Source: Bacteroidales bacterium UBA4295 (lineage in GTDB: Bacteria; Bacteroidota; Bacteroidia; Bacteroidales; Paludibacteraceae). From it: a stretch of DNA of 64,000 nt. The position numbers and the translations under genes were made by a program. Under the pieces are notes generated by a model. That model had not been told where the DNA came from. It did no database searches and worked only from the letters and a program-made list of their open reading frames with translations. Below are positions 5,512 through 14,504 of the stretch, in pieces. Each line of letters opens with the position of its first letter. The stretch's first letter is position 1. The stretch covers positions 10,428 through 74,427 of the forward strand of contig DGVB01000034.1 of assembly GCA_002395805.1 (NCBI GenBank), written 5' to 3'.

Positions 5512-7881
5512 TTGTATTATCCTGACAACATAGAAGAGAAGATCGATTTCACGGTCATCCGCGAGGAACTAATCCGCCGCTGCAGTTCGCCCTTGGGACG
5601 CGAGCGCGTGGAGGCGATGCAGATGGAGACCGGTTTTGAGACGGTAAGCCGCCTGCTGATGACAACAGACCAGATGCATGCCGCCCAGACCGACCCGATG
5701 CTTACTTTCCCGCGCGGAGAGATACATGACATCCGAGACGGCATTGCGCGCATACGCATAGAGGGACTGTTTCTCGACGAAGCCGAACTGGATGCGCTCC
5801 GTCACTCGCTCTCTTATGCGGCCGAACTGGAGCATTTCTTCGGCTCGCTCGACGAGAAGAAATACGGATTGCTCAAAGAGCTGGGGGCGCTCGGAGAAGG
5901 CGGAGAACTGGGCCGGATCGTGAAGACCATCGACCGCGTGCTGGACCGCTACGGCAAATTGGCCGACAGCGCTTCGCCGGAGCTCGCGCGCATACGCCGG
6001 GAGATAACCAACCTGCAAGGCTCCGTAGGACGTACCCTGGCTTCTATCCTGCGCCAGGCGAAGGCGGACGGATTCGTGGATGCCGATGCGGCTCCTACAT
6101 TGCGAGAAGGAAGACTTGTTATCCCTGTATCGCCGGCTTTTAAACGCAAAGTGGGAGGTATCGTGCATGACGAGTCCGCCACAGGAAAAACCGTTTATAT
6201 CGAACCGCAGCAGGTGGTGGACGCCAATAACCATATCCGTGAGTTAGAGTCCGCCGAGCGCCGCGAACGCATACGAATCCTGCAGGAGGTCACCAATAAT
6301 CTGCGGCCTCAGACAGCTTTGATATTGACTTCCCAGCAGATGCTGGCGGAGGTGGATTTTCTGAATGCAAAAGCCTCGCTTGCCGAGGCGCTGCATGCCA
6401 TCCGCCCCGAGCTGGTCGATGCACCGCTGCTGGAGTGGTGCGACGCCTATCATCCCGTGCTGCGGCTGCGTTATACGCCGCAGGGCAAGAGAGTGGTGCC
6501 GCTGACCATCCGGTTGAGCGCGGAGGGAAATCATGTGCTCGTCATATCCGGTCCGAACGCCGGAGGTAAATCGGTTTGCCTTAAGACCGTGGCACTGCTG
6601 CAATACATGCTCCAATGCGGCCTCCTGGTGCCCGTAGCGGAGCAGAGCAGGGCAGGGCTCTTTGACCAATTGATGATAGACATCGGGGACGAACAATCCA
6701 TCCAGGACGAGTTGTCCACCTATTCGTCACACCTGCGCAATATGAAATATTTCCTGCGCAACGCAGACGACCGCACGCTGCTGCTGGTAGATGAGATGGG
6801 TACGGGTACCGAACCGCTCATCGGCGGAGCGATAGCCGAAGCGATATTGCGGGAATTAGTGAGCCGGCGGGTATTCGGCGTCATCACTACCCATTATACC
6901 AACTTGAAGCATTTTGCGGAAGAGACGGAGGGCGTCGTCAACGGCGCTATGCTCTACGACCGCGGAGCCATGCAGCCGCTATTCCAACTGTCTATCGGTC
7001 AGGCCGGCAGCAGTTTCGCCATAGAGATAGCACGGCAGACCGGTTTGGGCGAACCCATCATTCAGTACGCTACAGAGCTGGTAGGAGAGGAGCATATCGA
7101 CTATGACAAGCAACTGCAGGATATAGCGCGGGACAAACGCTATTGGGAGCGCAAACGACAGCAGATACGGCTGCGCGAGAAAGAGCTGGAAGCCAAAATA
7201 GCTGAATACGAGGCACGACTCGCCAATGCGAAAGCCGAGAAACGAGAGATCATCGAGCAGGCACGACAGCAGGCGGAGGAGTTGCTCCGGCAGTCGAACG
7301 CCACGATAGAACGGACTATCCGGGAGATCAAGGAAGCCAAAGCGGAGAAGGAGAAGACCAAGGCGGCACGGGCTAAAGTGGAGAGTCTGAAGGTAAAAGT
7401 CGCACACCAGGCACCGCAGGTGCAGCAAGCGGCTTCGCCGCAGCCACAGCGCAGCCGTAGCAATGGAAAAACCACCTCTCCCGCGCAGAGCGGCAAAACC
7501 CCCAAAGTGCTGCGCGACCTGCGGGATCTGAGAGTGCTGAAAGGCGAAATGCCGGAGACAGGAACTGCACCCGCGGTGTCCTCCAGCGTCTCTATCGCTC
7601 ATGCCCGAAAAGTGAAGTTCGAGCGGACGCTTGATATACGCGGCATGCGGGTGGATGAGGCTACTGAAGCGCTGATCGCCTATATGGATGACGCACAGAT
7701 GGTAGGAGCCGGAGAAGTGACGATCCTGCACGGCACCGGCACCGGCGCACTCAAGCAACTGACGCGCGACTATCTGAACGATATTAACCGCCGCAGACAC
7801 AAACGCGGACAACAGCCCCTGGAGTTCGGCGACGGAGATGTGAATCATGGCGGAGCGGGACTGACGGTAGTCAAACTATAA
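5512..7881 (+). CDS. mutS2: MutS2 ATPase/endonuclease
   Basis: The product has 789 residues, normal for MutS2. The N-terminal MutS core and lever are followed by the ATPase with Walker A GPNAGGKS near residue 346 and Walker B LLLVDEMGTGTEP near 425. A long charged coiled coil (about 530-620) and a low-complexity Ala/Pro/Gln linker lead to a C-terminal Smr domain with LDIRGMRVDEA and HGTGTGAL. MutS2 suppresses recombination or acts on collided ribosomes. The only start near the conserved N-terminus is the TTG at 5512, which directly follows a TAA and abuts the ATTGTGC array; the next in-frame ATG is about 36 codons in. Confidence 0.92.
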   Translation: MYYPDNIEEKIDFTVIREELIRRCSSPLGRERVEAMQMETGFETVSRLLMTTDQMHAAQTDPMLTFPRGEIHDIRDGIARIRIEGLFLDEAELDALRHSLSYAAELEHFFGSLDEKKYGLLKELGALGEGGELGRIVKTIDRVLDRYGKLADSASPELARIRREITNLQGSVGRTLASILRQAKADGFVDADAAPTLREGRLVIPVSPAFKRKVGGIVHDESATGKTVYIEPQQVVDANNHIRELESAERRERIRILQEVTNNLRPQTALILTSQQMLAEVDFLNAKASLAEALHAIRPELVDAPLLEWCDAYHPVLRLRYTPQGKRVVPLTIRLSAEGNHVLVISGPNAGGKSVCLKTVALLQYMLQCGLLVPVAEQSRAGLFDQLMIDIGDEQSIQDELSTYSSHLRNMKYFLRNADDRTLLLVDEMGTGTEPLIGGAIAEAILRELVSRRVFGVITTHYTNLKHFAEETEGVVNGAMLYDRGAMQPLFQLSIGQAGSSFAIEIARQTGLGEPIIQYATELVGEEHIDYDKQLQDIARDKRYWERKRQQIRLREKELEAKIAEYEARLANAKAEKREIIEQARQQAEELLRQSNATIERTIREIKEAKAEKEKTKAARAKVESLKVKVAHQAPQVQQAASPQPQRSRSNGKTTSPAQSGKTPKVLRDLRDLRVLKGEMPETGTAPAVSSSVSIAHARKVKFERTLDIRGMRVDEATEALIAYMDDAQMVGAGEVTILHGTGTGALKQLTRDYLNDINRRRHKRGQQPLEFGDGDVNHGGAGLTVVKL

Positions 7882-7912
7882 TCGGAATATCCGAATATCG
7901 AAATATCGGAAT
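7881..7912 (+). repeat. four 8-mers between mutS2 and the next gene
   Basis: ATCGGAAT, ATCCGAAT, ATCGAAAT, ATCGGAAT in direct succession just after the mutS2 stop. It is another member of the short-repeat class seen across the window, here with an 8-base unit. Confidence 0.75.
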
Positions 7913-7926
7913 AACAACACAATCCT

Positions 7927-8643
7927 ATGAAAAAAACACTATTTTTCCTCTTGTTCGCAGCCTTCAGTATGACGGTCTTGGGAGCGAAAGGACCGGGATT
8001 CGGAGACCGCAGGTACACGCTCACGGCGATGGGCGAGTACAGTTATAATACCACCTGGTCGCATCATGGCAATTTGGACCTGCAGGCGCTGCTGCCGTTT
8101 AACCCGCATTTTGAGATGGAAGCCCGACTCCAGCTCTCAACGGCTAACGTCTATTCCGGAGCTTTGCAATTCCGTCCTAAATTTGAATTGCCGGTAGGAG
8201 AGATGTTTATCGAAACGGACATCTATTACCGTGCGCTGCTGCGCAGCCGTTCTAATGACATCACAGCGGCCCTGGGTGTGGGCTATCGTATGGATCATGT
8301 GTCTGTGACGCTCGGGGTGTTTAGCCGTGTCATGGACGATATGGACCGCAACTGGCATTCGAATGACAGCTATGTCGTAGAGCCTTTTAATCTGCTTTAC
8401 CGCATCGAGGTCTTCTGCCGCCCGCAGAACAATAACTGGAATCTCTCCTTTATGTTCTCCAATATAGATGACTATCAGATGGAGCGAATGTGGCAGCCGC
8501 TGTTCGGTATAGGAGCTTGGGTTGATGTGAAGGAGCACTGGAGGCTTAATTTCGGCGCGCAATGCAAACCTACCGGTATGTTCCATCTCGATGCGTCTTT
8601 CTACGGCGCTACTGCCCGCGCAGGATTTAGTTACAGATTCTAA
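7927..8643 (+). CDS. predicted outer-membrane beta-barrel protein
   Basis: The product has 238 residues with a signal peptide (about 19 residues, ending VLGA). The rest is made of amphipathic strands with alternating aromatic residues and ends in F-S-Y-R-F, the terminal aromatic expected of an outer-membrane barrel. No pore motif or family could be named. It sits between mutS2 and a lipoprotein phosphoesterase and may be co-transcribed with the latter, 12 bases downstream. Confidence 0.65.
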   Translation: MKKTLFFLLFAAFSMTVLGAKGPGFGDRRYTLTAMGEYSYNTTWSHHGNLDLQALLPFNPHFEMEARLQLSTANVYSGALQFRPKFELPVGEMFIETDIYYRALLRSRSNDITAALGVGYRMDHVSVTLGVFSRVMDDMDRNWHSNDSYVVEPFNLLYRIEVFCRPQNNNWNLSFMFSNIDDYQMERMWQPLFGIGAWVDVKEHWRLNFGAQCKPTGMFHLDASFYGATARAGFSYRF

Positions 8644-8655
8644 AACGTGTAAGTT

Positions 8656-9537
8656 ATGAAAAAGAATATTCTCTATATAGCAATGAGCGCATTTCTGTTG
8701 GCTTCGTGCGCTTCGGAAGATTCAACCCTCGATATGGCCGGTATGTTCTCGTCCAATGGCGAACCGGTGAATGTGCGGTTCGAGCAGTCCATCGCCTATA
8801 ACGATACGGCGCTCAACGGTGGAATGACAGTAGAAACGGGGAGCGATACCTATACCGTCTATGTCTGCACGGACAGCCATGTCACCCGCAAAGCACACAA
8901 GAATCTGGATTATTTCATCGCTCAATACAATGCCGCTGCGGCTCCCAAGATTGCGCTGCATTTAGGCGATCTGATAGATGCACAGAATAATTTTCCATGT
9001 GCCGACAGTATTCTCGCTCTGGCTAACGGTCCGCTCTTCATTACGCCCGGTAACCACGACGTCTATTTCAAGCAATGGCCGATATACCGCTCCTTTTTCC
9101 ATACAGGTACCTATTGGTTCGAGACGACCAACGGCGGGAACAAACTGGATCTGTTCATCTGTCTGGACAGCGCGGATGGTACTTTGGGACCCAAACAGAC
9201 GAAATGGCTGCGAGACTTGCTGGCGAATCGTGCCAAAGCAGGCTATCGCCGTATCATCGTCTTTACGCATACGCATTTCTGGAAACTCGATGCTTCGCAG
9301 GGGCATACCTCCAATATGGCGATCGAGGAGACGTATGAGTTAGCCGCCCTCTTTGCGCAGTACGGCGTGCAGTATGTATGGTCTGGACACCAGCATGCTC
9401 GTCAGTCGGTACTCTTCAAAGGCGTCAATTATCTGGTGCTGGATGCGACGCAGGATAAAGAGAACGGACAGGCATACATGACGGTGGAAATGGGGCCCTC
9501 CGCCATCTATCATTATATCGATTATCCGAAAGAATAG
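8656..9537 (+). CDS. calcineurin-like metallophosphoesterase lipoprotein
   Basis: The product has 293 residues. The N-terminus is a lipoprotein signal with lipobox LLAS-C at residue 18. The metallophosphoesterase signature is complete: TDSH, GDLID, PGNHD, THTH and SGHQHA, giving the two-metal site that hydrolyses phosphomono- or diesters. The substrate is unknown. It follows the barrel-protein gene closely, so it is likely tethered to the outer or inner membrane in the same pathway. It ends 21 bases before the convergent end of the YggS-HAD gene. Confidence 0.8.
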   Translation: MKKNILYIAMSAFLLASCASEDSTLDMAGMFSSNGEPVNVRFEQSIAYNDTALNGGMTVETGSDTYTVYVCTDSHVTRKAHKNLDYFIAQYNAAAAPKIALHLGDLIDAQNNFPCADSILALANGPLFITPGNHDVYFKQWPIYRSFFHTGTYWFETTNGGNKLDLFICLDSADGTLGPKQTKWLRDLLANRAKAGYRRIIVFTHTHFWKLDASQGHTSNMAIEETYELAALFAQYGVQYVWSGHQHARQSVLFKGVNYLVLDATQDKENGQAYMTVEMGPSAIYHYIDYPKE

Positions 9538-9558
9538 GACGATGTCCTAAAGAATCCG

Positions 9559-10860
9559 CTAAGCGAGCGACTTAAGCCACTCGAGCAGCGCGTACATGTC
9601 CGGGAAAATCCGGTCTGCTCCTTCTGCCGCTAGGTCGGAGTCGGGCAGCGGACCTGTGTTGACCGCGCATGTGAATAACTCGGCTGCCTTCGCGGCGCGT
9701 ACACCTAGAGGCGCATTCTCTACGACCATGCATTCTTCTTTCTTGAACCCGGAGCGGGACCATGCCTTGAGGTATGGCTCGGGATCCGGCTTGCCGTGCA
9801 GGACGTCAAAAGAAGAGATGATACCCGTGAAGACATGATCAAATGTCTCGTTGAGCGCGTCGATGAGGTTATGTTGTCCCGAACCGGTGACCACCCAGCA
9901 TTGCACGCCGTGGTCATATAGGAAATGCAGCACATCGCTCACCCCGGGTATCGTACCCGGAAAACCGCCCGTCATCTCATTGAAATGCTCCGTCTTGTCC
10001 GCATAGATGGCTTGGATGATTTCCGGCGTTGCCTCCTTGCCGTAGATACGCTGGAAATACTCCTTAATGACACCGGTACTCGTGCGCCCTTCGTTGCGGT
10101 AGCACTCCTCGGGCGTATAAGGCAGACCATGCTTCGTCATCGCGTATGCCCATGATTCGGCATGGTATGGCATCGAGTTATAGAGAATACCGTCCTGGTC
10201 GAAGAATACCGCTTTCGGCATTTTTTTTCTCTCGCCGAAGATGGAAGAACCGATGCGCACCATATTCGCTCCGCATTCAATAGCTATCGGATAGTCTTCG
10301 CTCATGCCCATAGACAAGACCGCTCCGCCGAACGAGGAGAGCAGTTCCCGGGTCTCCGTGAAGCACCGCCGTATCTCCGCTTCGTCGTCTGTATTGGTAG
10401 CCATGCACATCAGACCGCAGATGCGTATATGCTGCATTTTATCCCTGCATAAGTCTAGAATCCCACCGATCTGATCAGGCAGCAGCCCCGTTTTGGTTTC
10501 CTCCCGGGCTACATGCACCTCCAGCAGCACATCTTGGATGATGCCTGTTTTGGCGGCTTCGTCGTTGATGGCTTCCAGTAGTTTCTGCGAGTCAACGGAA
10601 TGAATCAGATAGGGACGCAGTTTGATTAGATCGCGTACTTTATTGGTTTGCAGATGTCCTATGAAATGCCAGTGAATATCAGACGGTAGCTGTGGTATTT
10701 TCGCCTTCAGCTCCTGTACGCGGCTTTCTCCGAAATGACGTTCTCCGGCTTCGTAAGCCTCGCGTATGGCTTCTACGGGTTGAAATTTGCTCACGCATAC
10801 AAGCGTCACGCCTGCGGGTATATGCGCGCGTACCTTATTCAAATTATATGTGATCAGCAT
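9559..10860 (-). CDS. fusion of YggS-type PLP protein and HAD phosphatase
   Basis: The product has 433 residues. Residues 1-213 are a complete YggS/PLPBP homeostasis protein: VSKFQP holds the PLP lysine (K25), then HFIGHLQTNK and the terminal VRIGSSIFGERKK. Residues 214-433 are a complete HAD hydrolase of the beta-phosphoglucomutase-like class, with FFDQDGILYNS (D221, D223), VVTGSG, and KPDPEPY as the motif III region. The HAD half begins with its own Met right after a run of eight A residues (10221-10228). The two are normally separate genes. It is the last gene of a 12-gene run on this strand. The fusion could be real, or produced by an indel in the A run. Confidence 0.8.
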   Translation of the reverse strand: MLITYNLNKVRAHIPAGVTLVCVSKFQPVEAIREAYEAGERHFGESRVQELKAKIPQLPSDIHWHFIGHLQTNKVRDLIKLRPYLIHSVDSQKLLEAINDEAAKTGIIQDVLLEVHVAREETKTGLLPDQIGGILDLCRDKMQHIRICGLMCMATNTDDEAEIRRCFTETRELLSSFGGAVLSMGMSEDYPIAIECGANMVRIGSSIFGERKKMPKAVFFDQDGILYNSMPYHAESWAYAMTKHGLPYTPEECYRNEGRTSTGVIKEYFQRIYGKEATPEIIQAIYADKTEHFNEMTGGFPGTIPGVSDVLHFLYDHGVQCWVVTGSGQHNLIDALNETFDHVFTGIISSFDVLHGKPDPEPYLKAWSRSGFKKEECMVVENAPLGVRAAKAAELFTCAVNTGPLPDSDLAAEGADRIFPDMYALLEWLKSLA

Positions 10861-10867
10861 GCTGCAA

Positions 10868-11815
10868 TCAGTCCTTGTTAAGCCATTTGATATATGGCGT
10901 TATATAGCGTTCTTTTTTCTCCTGATAGACGGTGTCGAGATCTACCATAATACCGGTCTCATACACATTCGACAGTTCGTCATTGATGGCATTCCCGAAG
11001 AACTGCAATTCATTGGTGATATTGAGATACGCGGAGAACATAGGCGGAATGACCGTTCCTTGCTCGCGTACGGCATGCTGGAGAGTATGATAGTTCTCCT
11101 GCGGGTCAGTGCCGGTAAACGGATCGTTCTCCAGCGGCTGAATAGCCAAAGCCTTGTAAGGCCGGATGAGTCCTTCCTCTCCCTCGTGATAGCGATGGAG
11201 ATAGTTGTAGATCAGTTCGCGTGCCGTTTCGTTATAATCCGGGTAGATAGTCACCTTGCCGATCATCCATCGAATATCCGGGTTGTTATGCATCACAGCC
11301 CCGATGCCGTCCCAAATATTATCAAGGGCAAAGAGCGCTTTCACGCCCATCTCGCGTTTCTGATATATCGGCTGCACGAAAGCCCGTCCGAACTCGATAG
11401 TATTCGGCAGGTAGTCGCGGATAAAACGCTCGGAATAGTGGAAGAGGTGCGCCGAAGTGATATAGGGTTGCATCTCCCCCTGCTCATTGGGTCTCAACTC
11501 TGCGTCGCGTCCCAGCAGATAGCGATAACCGCCGATGATCTGCCGGTTCGCAGGATCCCATACGATAAGCTGGTGATACGGTTTTGCCATCGTGTCCATG
11601 TCGTCGATATCCATCTCCATGCCGGTAGCTCCTCCGCCGTCGCGATAACTGATCTCGCGCAGACGGGCTATCTCGCGCATCACATTCGGACATTCGTGCG
11701 CCGTGATATCGTAGATTAAATTATCCGCCTTATTGGACGGGCGTAGTAAACGGCCTTCTAATTCTTTCTCAATAAGTGCGGGCTCAACAGGAGGTATGAT
11801 TTGTTCCATAGACAA
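10868..11815 (-). CDS. glsB: GlsB-like N-acyltransferase (glycine/ornithine lipid step 1)
   Basis: The product has 315 residues with a GNAT-like fold (acetyltransferase 5/OlsB class). Marks include the REISYRDGGGATG segment, the DPANRQIIGGYRYLLGRD strand pair, and IEFGRAFVQPIYQ, which resemble hemolysin/OlsB proteins. In Bacteroides, GlsB attaches a 3-hydroxyacyl chain to glycine as the first step to glycine and serine-dipeptido lipids. Its start overlaps the end of glsA by 32 bases; a second Met two codons in changes little. Co-location with glsA supports the call. The substrate amino acid is inferred, not shown. Confidence 0.75.
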   Translation of the reverse strand: MSMEQIIPPVEPALIEKELEGRLLRPSNKADNLIYDITAHECPNVMREIARLREISYRDGGGATGMEMDIDDMDTMAKPYHQLIVWDPANRQIIGGYRYLLGRDAELRPNEQGEMQPYITSAHLFHYSERFIRDYLPNTIEFGRAFVQPIYQKREMGVKALFALDNIWDGIGAVMHNNPDIRWMIGKVTIYPDYNETARELIYNYLHRYHEGEEGLIRPYKALAIQPLENDPFTGTDPQENYHTLQHAVREQGTVIPPMFSAYLNITNELQFFGNAINDELSNVYETGIMVDLDTVYQEKKERYITPYIKWLNKD

Positions 11816-12623
11816 TAGATTTTACATATTGCGCCCATTCTTTGGGTGTTTTGGTGTTGTCAAAAGTGGTATACGGTATAGGCGGCAGCACATGCACCTT
11901 GAAATGCTTGCCCTTGGCGCCGTACATCTCATCCACGAGGTATAACATCTCGATATTCAGTTTGATATGCAGTTTCTTGCGGATATAGGCGAGTGCATAG
12001 AAGAAGCGGCTGTTGCGCCCCTCAAAATAGATCGGCACGATATTCCGTTGGTATTCACGGGCGCGCTGCACAAAATTCTTTTGCCATTCCAGATCCTGGA
12101 TCTGCCATCGTCCGTCAATTCGTTGGAGGCGGCTGCATGCGCCGGCAGGGAAAGTCAGCACATCGGTCTCGCTCTCCCACATCCGTTGTTGCGCCGCGGC
12201 CTGTTCCTTGCTGAATCGGCCGAGTTTGCTGACCGGTGCCCATAGGCCTGCCAGAGGCTCCATATACATCAGCAGGTCATTGACGATCACTTTCAGCTCG
12301 CGTTTCTCGGAGCGGCTCTCATGGATCATCTGCGCGATGATCATACCGTCCAGACCGCCGAGCGGATGGTTAGAGACGAAAATAACCGGCTTGACGTCGG
12401 TAGGGATATTCTCCGTGCCGTCTATAGAAGCAGTACAGCATAGTTCTTCGTCCAGCACCGGGCGTATGAAATCATAGTCTCGCTCCGTGGAGTGCTTGCG
12501 CAGGAAGGCATTCATCTGCTCCACATGCACGATACGCTCCAGATATCGGATCAGGAAATCCGGTATTTTCGCCTTCGGAGCATTGCTCTTCAGAATAGCA
12601 CGTATATCAAACTGCAGCGGCAT
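11784..12623 (-). CDS. glsA: GlsA-like O-acyltransferase (PlsC family)
   Basis: The product has 279 residues with a PlsC-type acyltransferase domain. The catalytic motif is NHPLGGLD at residues 85-92. The later FPAGACSR and VPIYFEGRNSRFFY blocks match the acceptor-binding motifs of the OlsA/GlsA group. In Bacteroides, GlsA adds the second acyl chain to the lyso-glycine lipid made by GlsB. No membrane helix is evident, so it is likely peripheral. The start ATG shares one base with the stop of the DUF4494 gene upstream (TAATG), a sign of coupled translation. Confidence 0.75.
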   Translation of the reverse strand: MPLQFDIRAILKSNAPKAKIPDFLIRYLERIVHVEQMNAFLRKHSTERDYDFIRPVLDEELCCTASIDGTENIPTDVKPVIFVSNHPLGGLDGMIIAQMIHESRSEKRELKVIVNDLLMYMEPLAGLWAPVSKLGRFSKEQAAAQQRMWESETDVLTFPAGACSRLQRIDGRWQIQDLEWQKNFVQRAREYQRNIVPIYFEGRNSRFFYALAYIRKKLHIKLNIEMLYLVDEMYGAKGKHFKVHVLPPIPYTTFDNTKTPKEWAQYVKSIVYGTNHTSC

Positions 12624-13039
12624 TAATGAACGGCGTGAAGGATGTCCATAATAGGCGTTTTGGCGATGGAGATCATCTCGCAGTCATAGGATTTGAGCGC
12701 CTGCTTCAGCGCAAAAACGGCATCGTCCAGCATGTTCGCCTGTACGAGCACAGAGACATTCTTGCGGGTCTCTTTCTCGCCGTCAATAGTGATCATTTCT
12801 ACGCGCGCTTTGTACCAGAATTCGCCTCCTTCATTCGGAAAGATCTCGAAGAACTGGCTGCGTTTGCAGTTCTGCACCTCGCAGTCGCCGAAGATGAAAG
12901 GTTTGATCTCCTCCATCAGGCAGTTCTCTGCGTCTGCAAAACTGACAGCCCCTTCTACCAGGTACACCTCTTTTGCCTTGCCGGGATTGTCTTCCCCCGT
13001 CTGGCGGTCGTAATGAACTTTAATCTCGTGAAAAATCAT
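12623..13039 (-). CDS. DUF4494 protein
   Basis: The product has 138 residues and matches the Bacteroidota-specific DUF4494 family: MIFHEIKVHYDRQTGEDNPGK at the start, then EVYLVEGAVSFADAE and the FFEIFPNEGGEFWYKARVE core. It is cytoplasmic. The function is unknown in the family. It sits inside the nusB-to-yggS run, one base after the preceding gene's stop codon. Confidence 0.75.
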   Translation of the reverse strand: MIFHEIKVHYDRQTGEDNPGKAKEVYLVEGAVSFADAENCLMEEIKPFIFGDCEVQNCKRSQFFEIFPNEGGEFWYKARVEMITIDGEKETRKNVSVLVQANMLDDAVFALKQALKSYDCEMISIAKTPIMDILHAVH

Positions 13040-13040
13040 A

Positions 13041-14504
13041 TCATTTAAATATTAAATCAACTATATCGGTAGCGTCCATTTTGCCTTGCGGCATAGGACG
13101 TAGTGTGCCGGTCCAGAATAGCAGCGGCGAGACGGGATTGTCGTCAATGACGCGGTCTTCTATTTGTTTCTCGTCCTGCATCAGTCTCCATCCGGGCTGC
13201 AGCATAAAGACCACATCGCCTGTATGCCTTTTGCTCAGCGTGGCGCCGAGGATAGGATATCGGGATGCTTCATAACCGGGCATGGCTATCTGCACTCCCT
13301 CAAAATCCATAAGAAAATTCGCCACCTGGCGCTGGATAGTCTCAAGGTTGAGCCGTTTCTGCTCGATGAGCGTGCGGTTAAGATAAACAGACTGACCGTA
13401 CGCTCCGTCAACCCATCGCTCGTGTCCGTATAGCGCCATGAGATAGGTGCCGGTCAAAGCAGCGGCGCGGTCGGCATTAAAGGACTGTACGGGCATATGA
13501 ATATCGCTCAGCGCTGCGGCGGAGATGCCCAGTATGGGTCTTCCTACCACCAGTATCTGGTAGTTGGCGTGTCCGATCCGCCGGTCCAGTTGCTCCATCA
13601 GAAAACCGAGATCTTGATTTAACCGCAGATACATATCTTCTTGTTCAGCGGAGGCAATCTGGTCGGTCTGCGCTGCAGGAGAGATGGTGTTGAGTTGCAA
13701 CATCATCAGATCCGGCGTAGCGTCCAGACCGAGTTTCTCCGTTTGCTGGATAGCCAGCGCCAGTTCGATCACCAGAGTATTGGCTTCCGGCGCATGCAGG
13801 AGCACATCCCCTGCGGTATAGGAGAAGCCTTTCTTCTGTTCCTGCGGGGTAGGGGAGGAATAGGTCAGCATATCCATCCGCGGTGTCCATAGACGTGCCG
13901 CAAGAGTAGTGATGCGACCGGATTTGTTTTGCTCATAAGCGGCAGCCGTCAGTCCTTCGCTGTAGGCTGCGGTAGCTACCCATTGCTGATTCTCCGGATC
14001 TATCCAGCAGCACGCATTGGCTGCATGACCGGCCAGCAGCACGGTAGTCTCAGGAGTGATGCCTACGGCATATATTTTCGCTGCAGGGTATTGCAGACGC
14101 ATGCGGTCTGTGATGGTCTGGGATAGCAGCGCTTTGGGCGACAGATGGAGCGGCGTGCCTATGCCATGGGTGGTCTCGTCCTCCAGCATGTCATGGTTTT
14201 TACGGTCGCGACGAAGGAAGTATGCATCCATCGAATAGCCGTGGCGGTTCGGTGTTGCGCCTGTCATTAGCGTAGCGGTCGTCTCATTGCCTCCATAGAC
14301 CAGATGCGGATAAGAAACGGTGGTCTGGAATGCCTCTTCGCTTAGGGTCCTAAGACCGCCTTGTTGCCAGTACGGACGTAATAAACTCAGATTTTCAGCC
14401 GTCATGCCGTCCACTACTGCTACAACAGTTAGCCGCGGAGCGGCTGTGGAAAACAAAGCCAATAAGCTGAATATCAACGTAATATATAGATAAATCTTGC
14501 GCAT
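13041..14504 (-). CDS. exported alkaline-phosphatase-superfamily phosphodiesterase
   Basis: The product has 487 residues when started at MRKIYLYITLIFS, which gives a clean signal peptide; the frame extends upstream into the Lnb-like gene but lacks sense there. The fold is the type I phosphodiesterase/nucleotide pyrophosphatase group: VVAVVDGM holds the first metal ligand, ETTATLMTGATPNRHG the likely Thr nucleophile, and LDATPDLMMLQLN and HTGDVVFMLQPGW are later family motifs. It acts in the periplasm on an unknown phosphoester. The start overlaps the preceding gene by 31 bases. Confidence 0.78.
   Translation of the reverse strand: MRKIYLYITLIFSLLALFSTAAPRLTVVAVVDGMTAENLSLLRPYWQQGGLRTLSEEAFQTTVSYPHLVYGGNETTATLMTGATPNRHGYSMDAYFLRRDRKNHDMLEDETTHGIGTPLHLSPKALLSQTITDRMRLQYPAAKIYAVGITPETTVLLAGHAANACCWIDPENQQWVATAAYSEGLTAAAYEQNKSGRITTLAARLWTPRMDMLTYSSPTPQEQKKGFSYTAGDVLLHAPEANTLVIELALAIQQTEKLGLDATPDLMMLQLNTISPAAQTDQIASAEQEDMYLRLNQDLGFLMEQLDRRIGHANYQILVVGRPILGISAAALSDIHMPVQSFNADRAAALTGTYLMALYGHERWVDGAYGQSVYLNRTLIEQKRLNLETIQRQVANFLMDFEGVQIAMPGYEASRYPILGATLSKRHTGDVVFMLQPGWRLMQDEKQIEDRVIDDNPVSPLLFWTGTLRPMPQGKMDATDIVDLIFK

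Noticed and set aside
10787..11719. Long plus-strand open frame of 310 codons
   Set aside because: It lies fully antisense to the glsB-like gene, whose protein makes family sense; the plus-strand translation shows no domain and reflects the codon bias of the other strand.
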